The translations under genes and the position numbers were made by a program. Source: a virus. From it: a stretch of 64,000 nucleotides of DNA. Each line of letters starts with the position of its first letter. The stretch's first letter is position 1. Shown here piece by piece: positions 15,649-23,800 of the stretch. Under the pieces are notes generated by a model. That model was given only the letters and a program-made list of their open reading frames with translations, searched no databases and had not been told where the DNA came from. Where the stretch lies: positions 1 through 64,000 of IMG/VR virus record IMGVR_UViG_3300026521_000463. The stretch is one strand, 5' to 3'.

Positions 15649-16284
15649 TTACTCATCTGAAATAAATGTAATCATTTTTCTTTCTAACATTTCATCTAAG
15701 AAATAATCTACAGATTCAATTAAGTCTTTTTTAATTTTATATTTATACCCGTATTTTAAAACTTTATTATGATTAAACAAAATTGTAAATTCAGAATGAT
15801 TTATCTTCGCAACCACATACTCATCTGTAAAAATTAAACTTATATGCTTTATCTGGTCTTTTTTAAGTTTTAAAACTTCAACCTTTTCTTCTTTAACAAA
15901 CATTTTTTCAAGTGTGAAATGATTTCTATAAATAAACCCTAAATAGTTATCGTCATAATTCTCGTCCATTAAATGATAAGTAGGAATTGCCCAAATCATA
16001 GGAAAAGTCATTTCATCCATATGAATTGTTTTTTCTTCGTTATTAAGGTCAATTATAATACCATTATCACGGAGTTCTTTTAAATTGAACTCCGTGTATC
16101 CTTCATCTGTAATCTTTAAAATATGTCTATAACTATATTCTAAATTGTCATAAAGAGTTTTGTATAAATCTTCAAAATTCTCAAAAACAAGTATTGAAGA
16201 ATGTTTTATAAGTTCTTTGGGCATTGACTTTACTATATCAACTAATTCCCCATCACTATTGAATTTTACAACTTTTTTTGCCAT
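15649..16284 (-). CDS. hypothetical protein (211 aa)
   Basis: The start is set at the ATG of MAKKVVKF, which has AAGGAATGAAA in front. Alpha/beta protein, acidic, no motif recognised. The coding region contains a perfect 10-bp inverted repeat (reported separately) that is unusually G+C-rich for this genome. Confidence 0.65.
   Translation of the reverse strand: MAKKVVKFNSDGELVDIVKSMPKELIKHSSILVFENFEDLYKTLYDNLEYSYRHILKITDEGYTEFNLKELRDNGIIIDLNNEEKTIHMDEMTFPMIWAIPTYHLMDENYDDNYLGFIYRNHFTLEKMFVKEEKVEVLKLKKDQIKHISLIFTDEYVVAKINHSEFTILFNHNKVLKYGYKYKIKKDLIESVDYFLDEMLERKMITFISDE
16068..16096. repeat. perfect 10-bp inverted repeat inside a gene
   Basis: CACGGAGTTC, a 9-base spacer, then GAACTCCGTG. The arms are 60% G+C in a gene that is around 30% G+C. 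It would form a stable hairpin in the mRNA of the 211-residue gene. Confidence 0.8.
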
Positions 16285-16293
16285 TTTCATTCC

Positions 16294-17439
16294 TTACCAT
16301 CTACAACTTTCTTCAAGCAATTCTGCTTTATACTCCATATCCGTTTCATCATTTGTCATTTTTACTTCTTTATTGCTTTTAACCCTTTCAGGTGTTTTTA
16401 AAGGTTGTGTAACTTGAAATAATTCAACCCAATCAATAAGTTTGCTTTTATTCCAAACATTTTGACAATAAGCATATAACATCTCAGGATTTGTAATAAT
16501 TTCATCATCTTGTAAAACAATCAGCATTTGATAAACAAGTTCTTTTAAAAGGTTGAACGACTTCACAACTTTTGGATTGTAGTCTAATCCTATCTTTTTA
16601 AGTAAATCTCTTGTATCTTTCGCTCCTAAAAATTCTTGAAGTTTTTTATCTTCAATAATGCTAAATACTTCTTTATAAAGTTTTAAAGTTTCTTCTGTAA
16701 TTTTTAAGTTTAGTCCAGCAAATACTTTATTTGTTTTTACTGCTAATTCTTCACTTGCTAAAATTAAGTTGTCAATACTTACATCTTCAACTTTTTTACT
16801 TCTTAAATTTTTTGCTAAAATAATACTATTGAAATCACTCATTACAAGTCTAAAATCTAAAGCATCGTTTATGAAACCAACGATTGACGGCACAACTTCT
16901 GTCTTGATATTGTCAATAACTTTGTGTCTTTTTGGCAATAAACTTAAATTAAAATCTAATGCTGCTAACTGCTCAGGAACATCAAGTTTTGCCACAAGTT
17001 TATAAACATTTACAATTTCATTACTTGCAGGTTCTTCTAATTCATTCATTCTTTGCTCTAATAATTCAAGAATTTTCTTACCTATTTTTTCAGCACCTAA
17101 ACCACTTAACATAGACATCTCAATAAAGTTGATAACATTTTCCACATTTAATTTTGTTTTACCCGTAACTGTCAATTCAACATTTGAAATTTCTTTAGGA
17201 AATTCAGGTAATTTCACTTGAATACTTTTTCTATTAAGTTTTTTAATTGCTTCCTGTAATTTAGCAGTGTTTAATTTTTTGAAACCGAATAAAGAACTTA
17301 AATCATTTTTATCAAAATATCTTAAATCTGATAAATCAGTAACTTCTTCATTTTGTAAATTTTGGATAATTTCTTTGACTTTTTCTTCTTTAACTTTTAT
17401 ACCAGCACTTTCTAATAATTTTAATAATTCATTTTTCAT
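16294..17439 (-). CDS. large hypothetical helical protein (381 aa)
   Basis: Almost entirely helical. The first ~70 residues resemble a SAM-like or helix-hairpin domain (LLESAGIKVKEEKVKEII, then DLSSLFGFKKLNTAKL). Later parts are Leu-rich with no catalytic motif. Good Shine-Dalgarno (AAGGAGAAATT). Its length and central position in the operon argue for a real role, but none can be assigned. Confidence 0.7.
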   Translation of the reverse strand: MKNELLKLLESAGIKVKEEKVKEIIQNLQNEEVTDLSDLRYFDKNDLSSLFGFKKLNTAKLQEAIKKLNRKSIQVKLPEFPKEISNVELTVTGKTKLNVENVINFIEMSMLSGLGAEKIGKKILELLEQRMNELEEPASNEIVNVYKLVAKLDVPEQLAALDFNLSLLPKRHKVIDNIKTEVVPSIVGFINDALDFRLVMSDFNSIILAKNLRSKKVEDVSIDNLILASEELAVKTNKVFAGLNLKITEETLKLYKEVFSIIEDKKLQEFLGAKDTRDLLKKIGLDYNPKVVKSFNLLKELVYQMLIVLQDDEIITNPEMLYAYCQNVWNKSKLIDWVELFQVTQPLKTPERVKSNKEVKMTNDETDMEYKAELLEESCRW

Positions 17440-17476
17440 AATTTCTCCTTGATTTTTAAGTAAATTTATTTTTAAA

Positions 17477-17707
17477 TTAAAATGAAAAGATAACTATATA
17501 ACTACCAAATACCATTAAAAACAATATAAAATAAAAAATATCCTGAGAAAGATATGATTTATTTTTTATATCATTTTTTAATTCTTTTCTTGAAAATTTT
17601 AAAAACTCTTCAAGAAGTGAAAAAGTCAATGCAAAAGCATGCAAAACTAATGGCACGATTATAAAAATTACAATAAGTAAATGGATTATAAAAAATAATA
17701 ATCCCAT
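17477..17707 (-). CDS. small membrane protein, two TM segments
   Basis: Hydrophobic N-terminal region (LLFFIIHLLIVIFIIVPLVLH) and C-terminal span (DIFYFILFLMVFGSYIVIF) separated by a charged loop. It shares its first base with the end of the Thg1-like gene. Function unknown. Confidence 0.65.
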   Translation of the reverse strand: MGLLFFIIHLLIVIFIIVPLVLHAFALTFSLLEEFLKFSRKELKNDIKNKSYLSQDIFYFILFLMVFGSYIVIFSF

Positions 17708-18522
17708 TACTCATCCTCACTTCTGAATTCTTCTTCATTGATATACTTATCAAATAATTCTGATTTATAATCTTCAAGTAATTCACTCCAAGTTCTTATT
17801 CTGCTTCTTTCAACCACACCACTTGCTGTTTCTTTCATATAAAGTTCTTTTTTACAAAATGTCCCATACTTAAACCATTCAGGACTCTCTCCAAAACTTT
17901 TGTCTGTTTTTTCATAAGTCAATGCAATTTGCTCATTTGCTGTTTTACCTTGTAGTTCTTTATGACTACAATATGCTTGAGCAAAACCTGTTTTGGCATT
18001 TCTAAAAACATCGTGATTTCTCCACTTGAAATTATCAAAAACTTCTTTAAGTGATTCAACACCATAAACTCTGGCATCAAAAAATGCTTCAAATCTTTTA
18101 CTTATAAGTGTATCCAGATATTTCAAATCCCATCCGTAATCTTTATAATGAATAGTTTCAATTTCCCAAAAAGCATTAAATTCTTTTGTGGCAAATGCCG
18201 ACAATAGACTTGCCATTTTTTGAGTTCTACCAGCAAAAGGATGTGTTTGTTTTTCATTTTCAGGTTTTGGAAAATAAAGCGTAATTTCATCAGAACCTGT
18301 GAAACCTAGATTGGCATTAAATTTATCTACTAATGCCACCATTGTATTAACCATAACTTTACCTAAAATTTCATCGTAAGGTTTTCTCAATTTTTTAGTG
18401 AATTTACTAAATTTATGACCATCAAGTCTAACAATAATGTGATTCCAGGGTGCTATAACTGTTTCAAAACTTTTTTCAATCTGTTTAAATTCATAATTTC
18501 TATTTATAATGTTTTCTTTCAT
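17707..18522 (-). CDS. Thg1-like 3'-5' nucleotide polymerase
   Basis: Matches the tRNA-His guanylyltransferase family: IIVRLDGHKFSKFTK with metal Asp at 34, LGFTGSDEITL with the second metal pair D78/E79, and FDARV and W-R-x-x-D-like segments further on. The family adds nucleotides in the 3'-5' direction, either G-1 on tRNA-His (Thg1) or 5'-end repair of truncated tRNAs (Thg1-like proteins). The eukaryotic HINNLYNT motif is absent, favouring the repair-type branch. About 271 residues. The start was chosen at ATG after AAGGAGTGAAA. Confidence 0.85.
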   Translation of the reverse strand: MKENIINRNYEFKQIEKSFETVIAPWNHIIVRLDGHKFSKFTKKLRKPYDEILGKVMVNTMVALVDKFNANLGFTGSDEITLYFPKPENEKQTHPFAGRTQKMASLLSAFATKEFNAFWEIETIHYKDYGWDLKYLDTLISKRFEAFFDARVYGVESLKEVFDNFKWRNHDVFRNAKTGFAQAYCSHKELQGKTANEQIALTYEKTDKSFGESPEWFKYGTFCKKELYMKETASGVVERSRIRTWSELLEDYKSELFDKYINEEEFRSEDE

Positions 18523-18531
18523 TTTCACTCC

Positions 18532-18912
18532 TTATGCTTTATACAATTCAATCAATTTTTGTAAAAATAATAATCTATGATAACAATACCATTTGCTATT
18601 GATATATGCTAATTCACTTCTAATTGCTTCCTCTTCAAACATTTCATCTTTAAAATTAACTTCATATTTATAGTCAATTGTTTTTAATAAATAATCTACT
18701 GCTTTTTCATTTTTAACAAGTGCTTTTTTGAACTCATCAAAATTGAAATTATCATTTTCAAAATAAAAATCATTAAACATCTTATATAATAAGTATCTAT
18801 AATAATCTGTCTTTGGATTTGTAAAACCATAATTCTTTTCTTTAAAATATCGTTTTACAATTTTTTCTCTTAAAAGTTGTAACTCTTTTTTCTTGTTTTT
18901 AACTTTTTTCAT
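18532..18912 (-). CDS. hypothetical helical protein (126 aa)
   Basis: Charged helical protein with many Tyr/Lys (YRYLLYKMFNDFYFENDNFN). Located immediately upstream of the Thg1-like gene in the same operon, so a functional link is possible but unproven. Not recognised. Confidence 0.65.
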   Translation of the reverse strand: MKKVKNKKKELQLLREKIVKRYFKEKNYGFTNPKTDYYRYLLYKMFNDFYFENDNFNFDEFKKALVKNEKAVDYLLKTIDYKYEVNFKDEMFEEEAIRSELAYINSKWYCYHRLLFLQKLIELYKA

Positions 18913-18932
18913 TTCAATTCCTTCATGTGATT

Positions 18933-19133
18933 TTAGTGTAACGAATGTCTTAGATGTAATTTATGTGTTCTATGAATTTTTTTATTTTTTTCAACTTTTT
19001 CTGTCTTAGTATTCTTGTTTTTATCTTTCTCTTTTTGATAGACAGGATAAAAAATTACACTCATTGCTGAAACTAAAAACAATACTATAATCATATCTTC
19101 AAGTTTAAACTCTTGTTTTTTGTTATTTACCAT
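18933..19133 (-). CDS. single-TM small protein with basic His-rich tail
   Basis: 66 residues: one hydrophobic span (DMIIVLFLVSAMSVIFYPVY) followed by a very basic tail ending with several His (RTHKLHLRHSLH). First gene of the operon, directly behind a strong promoter. Unknown. Confidence 0.6.
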   Translation of the reverse strand: MVNNKKQEFKLEDMIIVLFLVSAMSVIFYPVYQKEKDKNKNTKTEKVEKNKKIHRTHKLHLRHSLH

Positions 19134-19167
19134 CTTTGTTCCTTTTTGTTTTATTTCTTACATTATA

Positions 19168-19196
19168 ATTATAACAAAAAAGGAAAAAGAAGTCAA
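19168..19196 (-). promoter_or_regulatory. sigma70-type promoter
   Basis: TTGACT, 17 bp, TATAAT on the minus strand. It heads the operon that contains the Thg1-like gene. Confidence 0.85.
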
Positions 19197-19206
19197 TAGT
19201 TTTTTA

Positions 19207-20172
19207 TTATTTTATATAACTTTTAACTCTTTTGAAGTATAAATCTTTATCATACTTTTTCCATTTTACAAACTCATATCTATCTAAAATACTTTTAAGT
19301 CTATCTGGGTCTGATTTTCTCATTGAACTATAAGACCAATTTCTTTTTTCAAGTGTATTTCTTGTATAAATGAAACCATTTTCAAACTTCGCTTCAAGTC
19401 CTATAAACATTTCTGGAAATCTTGGATAAAACTCATTAAAATCTTTTATAGTGTTACCTTTTTCATCAAATGCTTTAAATGTAAAATCTCTATTTGTCCT
19501 ATAACCTTTTTTCTGAGATATAAAACCTTTAACGACTTCACCTTTATCTTTGTCATAAAATTTCACTAATTCAACTTCTCCAGGATTATAAGAACTATCA
19601 AACAAAAATTCTGTGTAAAATCTACTTATTTTTTCTTCAGAAATAGATTCATTTAACTCTTTACTAATATCTTTTGCACTTGAAACGATTTTAAAAAATA
19701 AATAATCTAAATCATTGTCATAGTTTCCAAATAGTCTAACTTTTTTACCTTTTTTATCCTTTAAAAATCCTAAAAAATAATACTCGGCACCACACTTAAA
19801 TTGATATTTTCTTCCTCTTTTTTCATAAGTTATATCTTTAAGACTCATTTTACTCTCAACCATAGAACCATATTTTCTAATCCATTTTTCATAATCTTCT
19901 TTTGAGTAAAGTTTTCTATCTTGTCCGATTATCCATTCACCTTTAAGTTTTAATCCTTCTATTTCAGCATTATAAGTTCTTAGAAGATATAATAAAGTGA
20001 ATACATTACAACCACTTATCTTTTGCTTCAATTTTTCACTATAATAAGTTATATCTGAATTTGAGTTATAACTCTCAGGTAAAATTTCCCAATCGTCAGA
20101 TAAAGCAGGTGTTATCTTTTTCTTTCTACTTGTAAATTCCTTAAAAAGTTTTGGATTTATTTGACAATACAT
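19207..20172 (-). CDS. hypothetical protein (321 aa)
   Basis: The start is at ATG after TAGGAGTGAAA; a GTG six bases upstream is less likely. Basic alpha/beta protein with many Tyr/Lys and no recognised catalytic motif. Last gene of a seven-gene operon. Nucleic-acid binding is possible from charge only. Confidence 0.65.
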   Translation of the reverse strand: MYCQINPKLFKEFTSRKKKITPALSDDWEILPESYNSNSDITYYSEKLKQKISGCNVFTLLYLLRTYNAEIEGLKLKGEWIIGQDRKLYSKEDYEKWIRKYGSMVESKMSLKDITYEKRGRKYQFKCGAEYYFLGFLKDKKGKKVRLFGNYDNDLDYLFFKIVSSAKDISKELNESISEEKISRFYTEFLFDSSYNPGEVELVKFYDKDKGEVVKGFISQKKGYRTNRDFTFKAFDEKGNTIKDFNEFYPRFPEMFIGLEAKFENGFIYTRNTLEKRNWSYSSMRKSDPDRLKSILDRYEFVKWKKYDKDLYFKRVKSYIK

Positions 20173-20180
20173 TTTCACTC

Positions 20181-20336
20181 CTATTTATATAATCTTTTTT
20201 CTATCTTTTTACCTAATTTAACTTTTGATTTGTTACCAAAATAGATTAACTCATTCATTTTGTTTGTTAGCATATCGTAATAATTACTTGCTCTTGTAAC
20301 TTTTAAAATTTCTAATTTATTCATTTTTAAACTCAT
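20181..20336 (-). CDS. small basic protein (51 aa)
   Basis: The ATG overlaps the upstream stop codon (TAATG) and follows AAGGAGTGCT, a strong translation signal. Short basic helical protein (NKSKVKLGKKIEKRLYK at the end). Function unknown. Confidence 0.55.
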   Translation of the reverse strand: MSLKMNKLEILKVTRASNYYDMLTNKMNELIYFGNKSKVKLGKKIEKRLYK

Positions 20337-20797
20337 TAGCACTCCTTAACTATTTTTAGGAAATCCTTTTCAATATCTTCTTGGATGTCTTTAATAACAT
20401 CTCCATCAATGTAGTCATATAAAGTGCTTGCTAATTTTTCAACTAATTCAACTTTATCTTTGCCAATTTTTTCAACTTCTTTATCATATTCTAATTGATA
20501 AATTCTTCTATAATGACTTCTCGCTTCATCATATCTTTTTAAATCATCATTATATCCTGCTTCATCAAATCTTTCATCTACTTTATATAAATCTATAAGT
20601 TGCCTTGTTTTGAGGTCATAACCTTTATATTTACTTTTCATAACTTCATTATCTGCTGTTATAAAATTCGGAAAATCACACTTGATAAATGTATGATTTT
20701 CTTTTGAAGGTCTCACTCTTTCAAACTCTCCGATTCTGCTCACTACAATCTTATCAATAAAATCTAAAATCATTTTTGCTCCTTTTATATCATCCAA
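20336..20797 (-). CDS. hypothetical acidic helical protein (153 aa)
   Basis: Charged, mainly helical. The C-terminal third is acidic (DGDVIKDIQEDIEKDFLK). It is coupled to the next gene through a TAATG overlap. Not recognised. Confidence 0.65.
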   Translation of the reverse strand: MDDIKGAKMILDFIDKIVVSRIGEFERVRPSKENHTFIKCDFPNFITADNEVMKSKYKGYDLKTRQLIDLYKVDERFDEAGYNDDLKRYDEARSHYRRIYQLEYDKEVEKIGKDKVELVEKLASTLYDYIDGDVIKDIQEDIEKDFLKIVKEC

Positions 20798-20937
20798 CTT
20801 GTATTAACAATCTCATCTGTTTTTGAGTTGTCTTTTTTAAACTTTTTTCTATCTTCATCTGTAATTTTCATATCTTTCGGTAACTTGATACCTGCTGATT
20901 TTGTTAAAAGTTTTCCTATAAGTTCTAATAATTTCAT
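20785..20937 (-). CDS. small hypothetical protein (50 aa)
   Basis: A frame that fills the gap between its neighbours, with ATG after GGCGGAAAT and a 13-base overlap with the next gene. Sequence MKLLELIGKLLTKSAG followed by a polar tail; the N-terminus is an amphipathic helix. Unknown. Confidence 0.5.
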   Translation of the reverse strand: MKLLELIGKLLTKSAGIKLPKDMKITDEDRKKFKKDNSKTDEIVNTSWMI

Positions 20938-20946
20938 ATTTCCGCC

Positions 20947-21180
20947 TTAAATTTTAAAACATTTTGTTATTTTTAATGAAGGAACGCCATAGCAATATTC
21001 TATAAAACATTCTTTATTATAATGTTCTTTAATTATATTTTTTGCTTTCGTAATCTCTTCTTCAATTTGTTTGTCTGTCATTTTTGTATAAACGGAAAAA
21101 TTATATTTTTCCTCAAAATACTTTTTGAACTCTTCAATATATTCCTCAGGTGTTTCAGGTAAATTTGTGCTTATATTCAT
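20947..21180 (-). CDS. hypothetical protein (77 aa)
   Basis: Acidic start (LPETPEEYIEEFKKYFEEKY) and a C-terminal strand region with two Cys. Part of the operon starting at 22.0 kb. Not recognised. Confidence 0.6.
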   Translation of the reverse strand: MNISTNLPETPEEYIEEFKKYFEEKYNFSVYTKMTDKQIEEEITKAKNIIKEHYNKECFIEYCYGVPSLKITKCFKI

Positions 21181-21207
21181 TTTATCCCTTTTATTGTCTT
21201 TTATGAC

Positions 21208-21438
21208 TTAAAAGACTTTTGTTAAAAGCATCATAAACATTGAAACCATATTAAACATATAAGTTTCATTACAAAAAGTCGGATTTGTATATTGTCTATA
21301 AAGTTTTTCAACTTCACTTTTTCTAATTTTAATGTTCGCAACTCTTTCTGATTGTTCTATTTCAGCATCTCTTAAAAATGTTTTTGAATTTACTTTTTTT
21401 AAATTAAGTTTTGTTTCTGAGTTATATAAAAATTTCAT
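21208..21438 (-). CDS. hypothetical protein (76 aa)
   Basis: Basic N-terminus and a hydrophobic methionine-rich C-terminus (YMFNMVSMFMMLLTKVF), possibly membrane-associated. Follows the 192-residue gene. Unknown function. Confidence 0.6.
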   Translation of the reverse strand: MKFLYNSETKLNLKKVNSKTFLRDAEIEQSERVANIKIRKSEVEKLYRQYTNPTFCNETYMFNMVSMFMMLLTKVF

Positions 21439-21466
21439 GTGATTTCCTTTTATTTTAATTTTGAAA

Positions 21467-22045
21467 TTAAAGTGCTGTTCTAAGCACTTTATTTGTTTTT
21501 TTAAGTGTTTCTCTCAATTCTTTAACATCTAAAATAACTTCATTTTCTTTTAGATAGTTGAATAAAACTTCAATAACACTATCAACCATTTTATCATCTC
21601 TATAAGATAATTTTTCTTTTAATTTAGGTAACATTGAAGTTGTTACTCTAACAGGTTTATAAGTTGTTATTCTTTTTTCAAATCCATCTGTTCCCCAAGC
21701 AATTTCTGATAAGTATTCTACTGCTATATTCAAGTCATAACAATTTTTTTCAACTAATAAGTCAGCGAATGCGACAAAACCTGTCATTCTCGCTCCGATA
21801 TATTTTAATAACTCTCTGTTATCAACATTATAAGGATTATTTATTAACTCTCTAACTTGCCATTGAGGTCCTTCAAGACCATTTTTGTCATCTAATACAA
21901 CTTTTCCCATAAGTTGCCAACCTTTGTTTCTGCTATTTTCCCAAAAACCATCACTAAATTGTCCGAATAATTCATAATCTAAAATACTTTTTACTCTTTT
22001 GTCGTCAGTATGAATTGTAGTTTTTTGTTTTTCAAATCTTCTCAT
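21467..22045 (-). CDS. hypothetical protein (192 aa)
   Basis: The start is set at MRRFEKQ, which has the stereotyped AAAGGATTCACATG leader; an upstream ATG in the same frame lies within the promoter. Trp-rich N-terminal half (FWENSRNKGWQLMG) and helical C-terminal half. First gene of its operon. Not recognised. Confidence 0.7.
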   Translation of the reverse strand: MRRFEKQKTTIHTDDKRVKSILDYELFGQFSDGFWENSRNKGWQLMGKVVLDDKNGLEGPQWQVRELINNPYNVDNRELLKYIGARMTGFVAFADLLVEKNCYDLNIAVEYLSEIAWGTDGFEKRITTYKPVRVTTSMLPKLKEKLSYRDDKMVDSVIEVLFNYLKENEVILDVKELRETLKKTNKVLRTAL

Positions 22046-22081
22046 GTGAATCCTTTTTGTTTTATTTCTTTTTACATTATA

Positions 22082-22110
22082 ATTATAACAATAAAATTTT
22101 AAAAAGTCAA
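22082..22110 (-). promoter_or_regulatory. sigma70-type promoter
   Basis: TTGACT, 17 bp, TATAAT on the minus strand. The -35 directly touches the hairpin that ends the previous unit. Confidence 0.85.
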
Positions 22111-22139
22111 GTAAATTCAAAAAATTTTTTAAAATTTAC
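22111..22139 (-). terminator. hairpin terminator candidate
   Basis: Arms GTAAATT and AATTTAC flank an internal AAAAAATTTTTT, giving a long A+T stem just past the end of the 152-residue gene. The right arm runs straight into the TTGACT of the next promoter. A U-tract is weak, so termination is plausible but not certain. Confidence 0.5.
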
Positions 22140-22171
22140 CTGAAATTTAAACTTAAATTAACCTTAAACTT

Positions 22172-22630
22172 TTATAGACATTTTAAGAAATTTTTAAGTT
22201 TAGTTCTGTCTTCAATTGAAATGTTTAGAAAATTTCTAATGTATTCGTCAATGTGTTTTTCAAGTTTTAACAGGTTTTCAATTTCATTAAAATACTTTTT
22301 ATGCTTTTTGAATAATACTTCAAAATCTTTTTCAACTTTATAAAATGGTCTTTTAATTTTATTTCTTCTTAAATAGTTGATTATTTTGCTTTCAAGTGAT
22401 GAAATATCTCTATGAAGATAATCTAAAACCTTACAGGTATCAAAATTTTGCTTTTGATATGAAACTTTTACTCTTCTAAGAAGTGTTTTGATAATAAATA
22501 ACATTTCAAGTGCTTTTATTTTATTTTTAACATCTTTGCTCTTTTCAAGATTTTTTATTTTTTGGATAGAAAGATTATATTCTATCGCTTTTAACTTGCT
22601 GAGCAATTTATAATTTACTTTGAAGTCCAT
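22172..22630 (-). CDS. helical protein, paralogue of the 9.6-10 kb gene
   Basis: 152 residues, basic and helical with coiled-coil segments. It shares E-M-L-F-x-x-K, RRVK-x-S, IS-x-LE and KVEKDF-x-x-L with the 108-residue protein near 9.8 kb. Monocistronic with an atypical leader containing a small palindrome. Function unknown. Confidence 0.65.
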   Translation of the reverse strand: MDFKVNYKLLSKLKAIEYNLSIQKIKNLEKSKDVKNKIKALEMLFIIKTLLRRVKVSYQKQNFDTCKVLDYLHRDISSLESKIINYLRRNKIKRPFYKVEKDFEVLFKKHKKYFNEIENLLKLEKHIDEYIRNFLNISIEDRTKLKNFLKCL

Positions 22631-22643
22631 CTTTTCTCCTTTA

Positions 22644-22654
22644 ACCCACTGGGT
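22644..22654. repeat. short palindrome in 5' leader
   Basis: ACCCA-C-TGGGT lies between the -10 element and the ribosome site of the 152-residue gene. It is G+C-rich against an AT-rich background, so it could be an operator or mRNA hairpin. Confidence 0.4.
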
Positions 22655-22673
22655 AAGAAATATATTCTTTTTG

Positions 22674-22685
22674 ATTATAATTATA
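22674..22685 (-). promoter_or_regulatory. -10 element without -35
   Basis: TATAATTATAAT-type core on the minus strand, ahead of the 152-residue gene. No TTGAC-like box is found 17 bp upstream. Confidence 0.45.
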
Positions 22686-22732
22686 CAAAAAAATTCTTTA
22701 GAAATCTTTTCTTAAAAACATATCTTATCTGC

Positions 22733-22969
22733 CTAGATTGATTTTATTTCAATTTTAAACATTTTGATAAAATCTCTAAAAGATTTCTTCTTAAATTCTT
22801 CTGTTCCGATAAAACCTTTTTTGAGATAATGATTGAATGTTTCTTTAACCAATAATTTTTTTGCAATTCTTTTTGCTTTATTGAGATTTTTTGCTCTTAT
22901 TGTAATTGACACATCTTCAACCAAATCATAAAAACGATGAGATTTGTCCCAAGTGATTGTAAAAGTCAT
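22733..22969 (-). CDS. hypothetical protein (78 aa)
   Basis: Small basic alpha/beta protein (FTITWDKSHRFYDLVEDVSI, then Lys-rich helices). The pattern ITIRAKNLNKAKRIAKKLL suggests a ferredoxin-like small domain. Last gene of its operon. Unknown. Confidence 0.6.
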   Translation of the reverse strand: MTFTITWDKSHRFYDLVEDVSITIRAKNLNKAKRIAKKLLVKETFNHYLKKGFIGTEEFKKKSFRDFIKMFKIEIKSI

Positions 22970-22971
22970 TT

Positions 22972-23253
22972 TTACTTCTTTGGATTTTTAACTATAATGC
23001 TAAAATCACAACCTGCGCCACCTAAACCAGCATATTCAATATCAAATGCATGAAAAACTTCATCAAATAATTCATTCATTGCTTTCTCGTCAAGAGTAAT
23101 TTTTTGAGGTTCTATTTCAATCCATTCATTTTTACCATCCGTTTGGATTTTATTGAATATATGATAATAGTTTAAAAACTTTTGAATTGCTTCAAATCCA
23201 TTAAATAACCCATAATCTTTTAAGTATAATGTCTCGTGTATAATTGCTTTCAT
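22972..23253 (-). CDS. hypothetical protein (93 aa)
   Basis: Alpha/beta protein ending with a Gly-rich AGLGGAGCDFSIIV segment. Two bases separate it from the downstream gene. Not recognised. Confidence 0.6.
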   Translation of the reverse strand: MKAIIHETLYLKDYGLFNGFEAIQKFLNYYHIFNKIQTDGKNEWIEIEPQKITLDEKAMNELFDEVFHAFDIEYAGLGGAGCDFSIIVKNPKK

Positions 23254-23296
23254 GTGAAATCCTTTTTATTTTTTATAATTCAAAAAGAGTTATTTG

Positions 23297-23506
23297 TTAA
23301 GATAACTCTTTAAATTCAACGATTTTGTTATCTTCAATTATCGCTCTATAAACTCTATTGTGGTCTATTAAAAAAGCAGTATTGTCGTCAGGTCTTACAA
23401 AAACTGTTTCTTTTGAAGTCATTCCACTTGATAAAGTATATCCCCTATCGATGTAATTTTTCATCATATCTTTTTTAATGTCCATTTCATTTATATTTTT
23501 TGTCAT
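23297..23506 (-). CDS. hypothetical protein (69 aa)
   Basis: First gene of a three-gene operon with its own promoter and an AAAGGAGACGAAA ribosome site. Small polar protein with strand-rich C-terminus. Unknown. Confidence 0.6.
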   Translation of the reverse strand: MTKNINEMDIKKDMMKNYIDRGYTLSSGMTSKETVFVRPDDNTAFLIDHNRVYRAIIEDNKIVEFKELS

Positions 23507-23534
23507 TTTCGTCTCCTTTTTATTTTATATTATA

Positions 23535-23563
23535 ATTATAACAAAAGAAAAAAGATTTGTCAA
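23535..23563 (-). promoter_or_regulatory. sigma70-type promoter
   Basis: TTGACA, 17 bp, TATAAT on the minus strand. It marks the boundary after the eight-gene host-interaction operon. Confidence 0.85.
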
Positions 23564-23599
23564 GAAGTTTTGTAAATTTTTTTGTAGATTTTTAATGAT

Positions 23600-23800
23600 T
23601 TATCTGTAGATTTTTATTCCGTAGTAGTGTTTTGAAGTAGTATTTATCTCACTTCCTATAAATTTACCACTTCCAACAGATTGTGGAGTGAAGTGAAAAC
23701 AAGTTTTAGCAGTTGAACCTTCAAGGAGAAGTCTTGAATTATCACAATAAAGTCTTTCTGAAGCAGACAAAAAAGTAAAAAGAAATAAAATTAAAACCAC
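23600..23800 (-). CDS. small secreted protein
   Basis: 66 residues with a signal-like start (MVLILFLFTFLSASERLYC) and a beta-rich remainder with two Cys. It overlaps the 3' end of the longer secreted protein by 10 bases. It looks like a fragment or partner of a larger surface protein. Last gene of the 28.4-23.6 kb operon. Function unknown. Confidence 0.6.
   Translation of the reverse strand: MVLILFLFTFLSASERLYCDNSRLLLEGSTAKTCFHFTPQSVGSGKFIGSEINTTSKHYYGIKIYR

Noticed and set aside
23581-23620. Direct repeat TGTAGATTTTTA in the 3' region of the secreted-protein operon
   Set aside because: Only two imperfectly placed copies in AT-rich sequence; likely chance.
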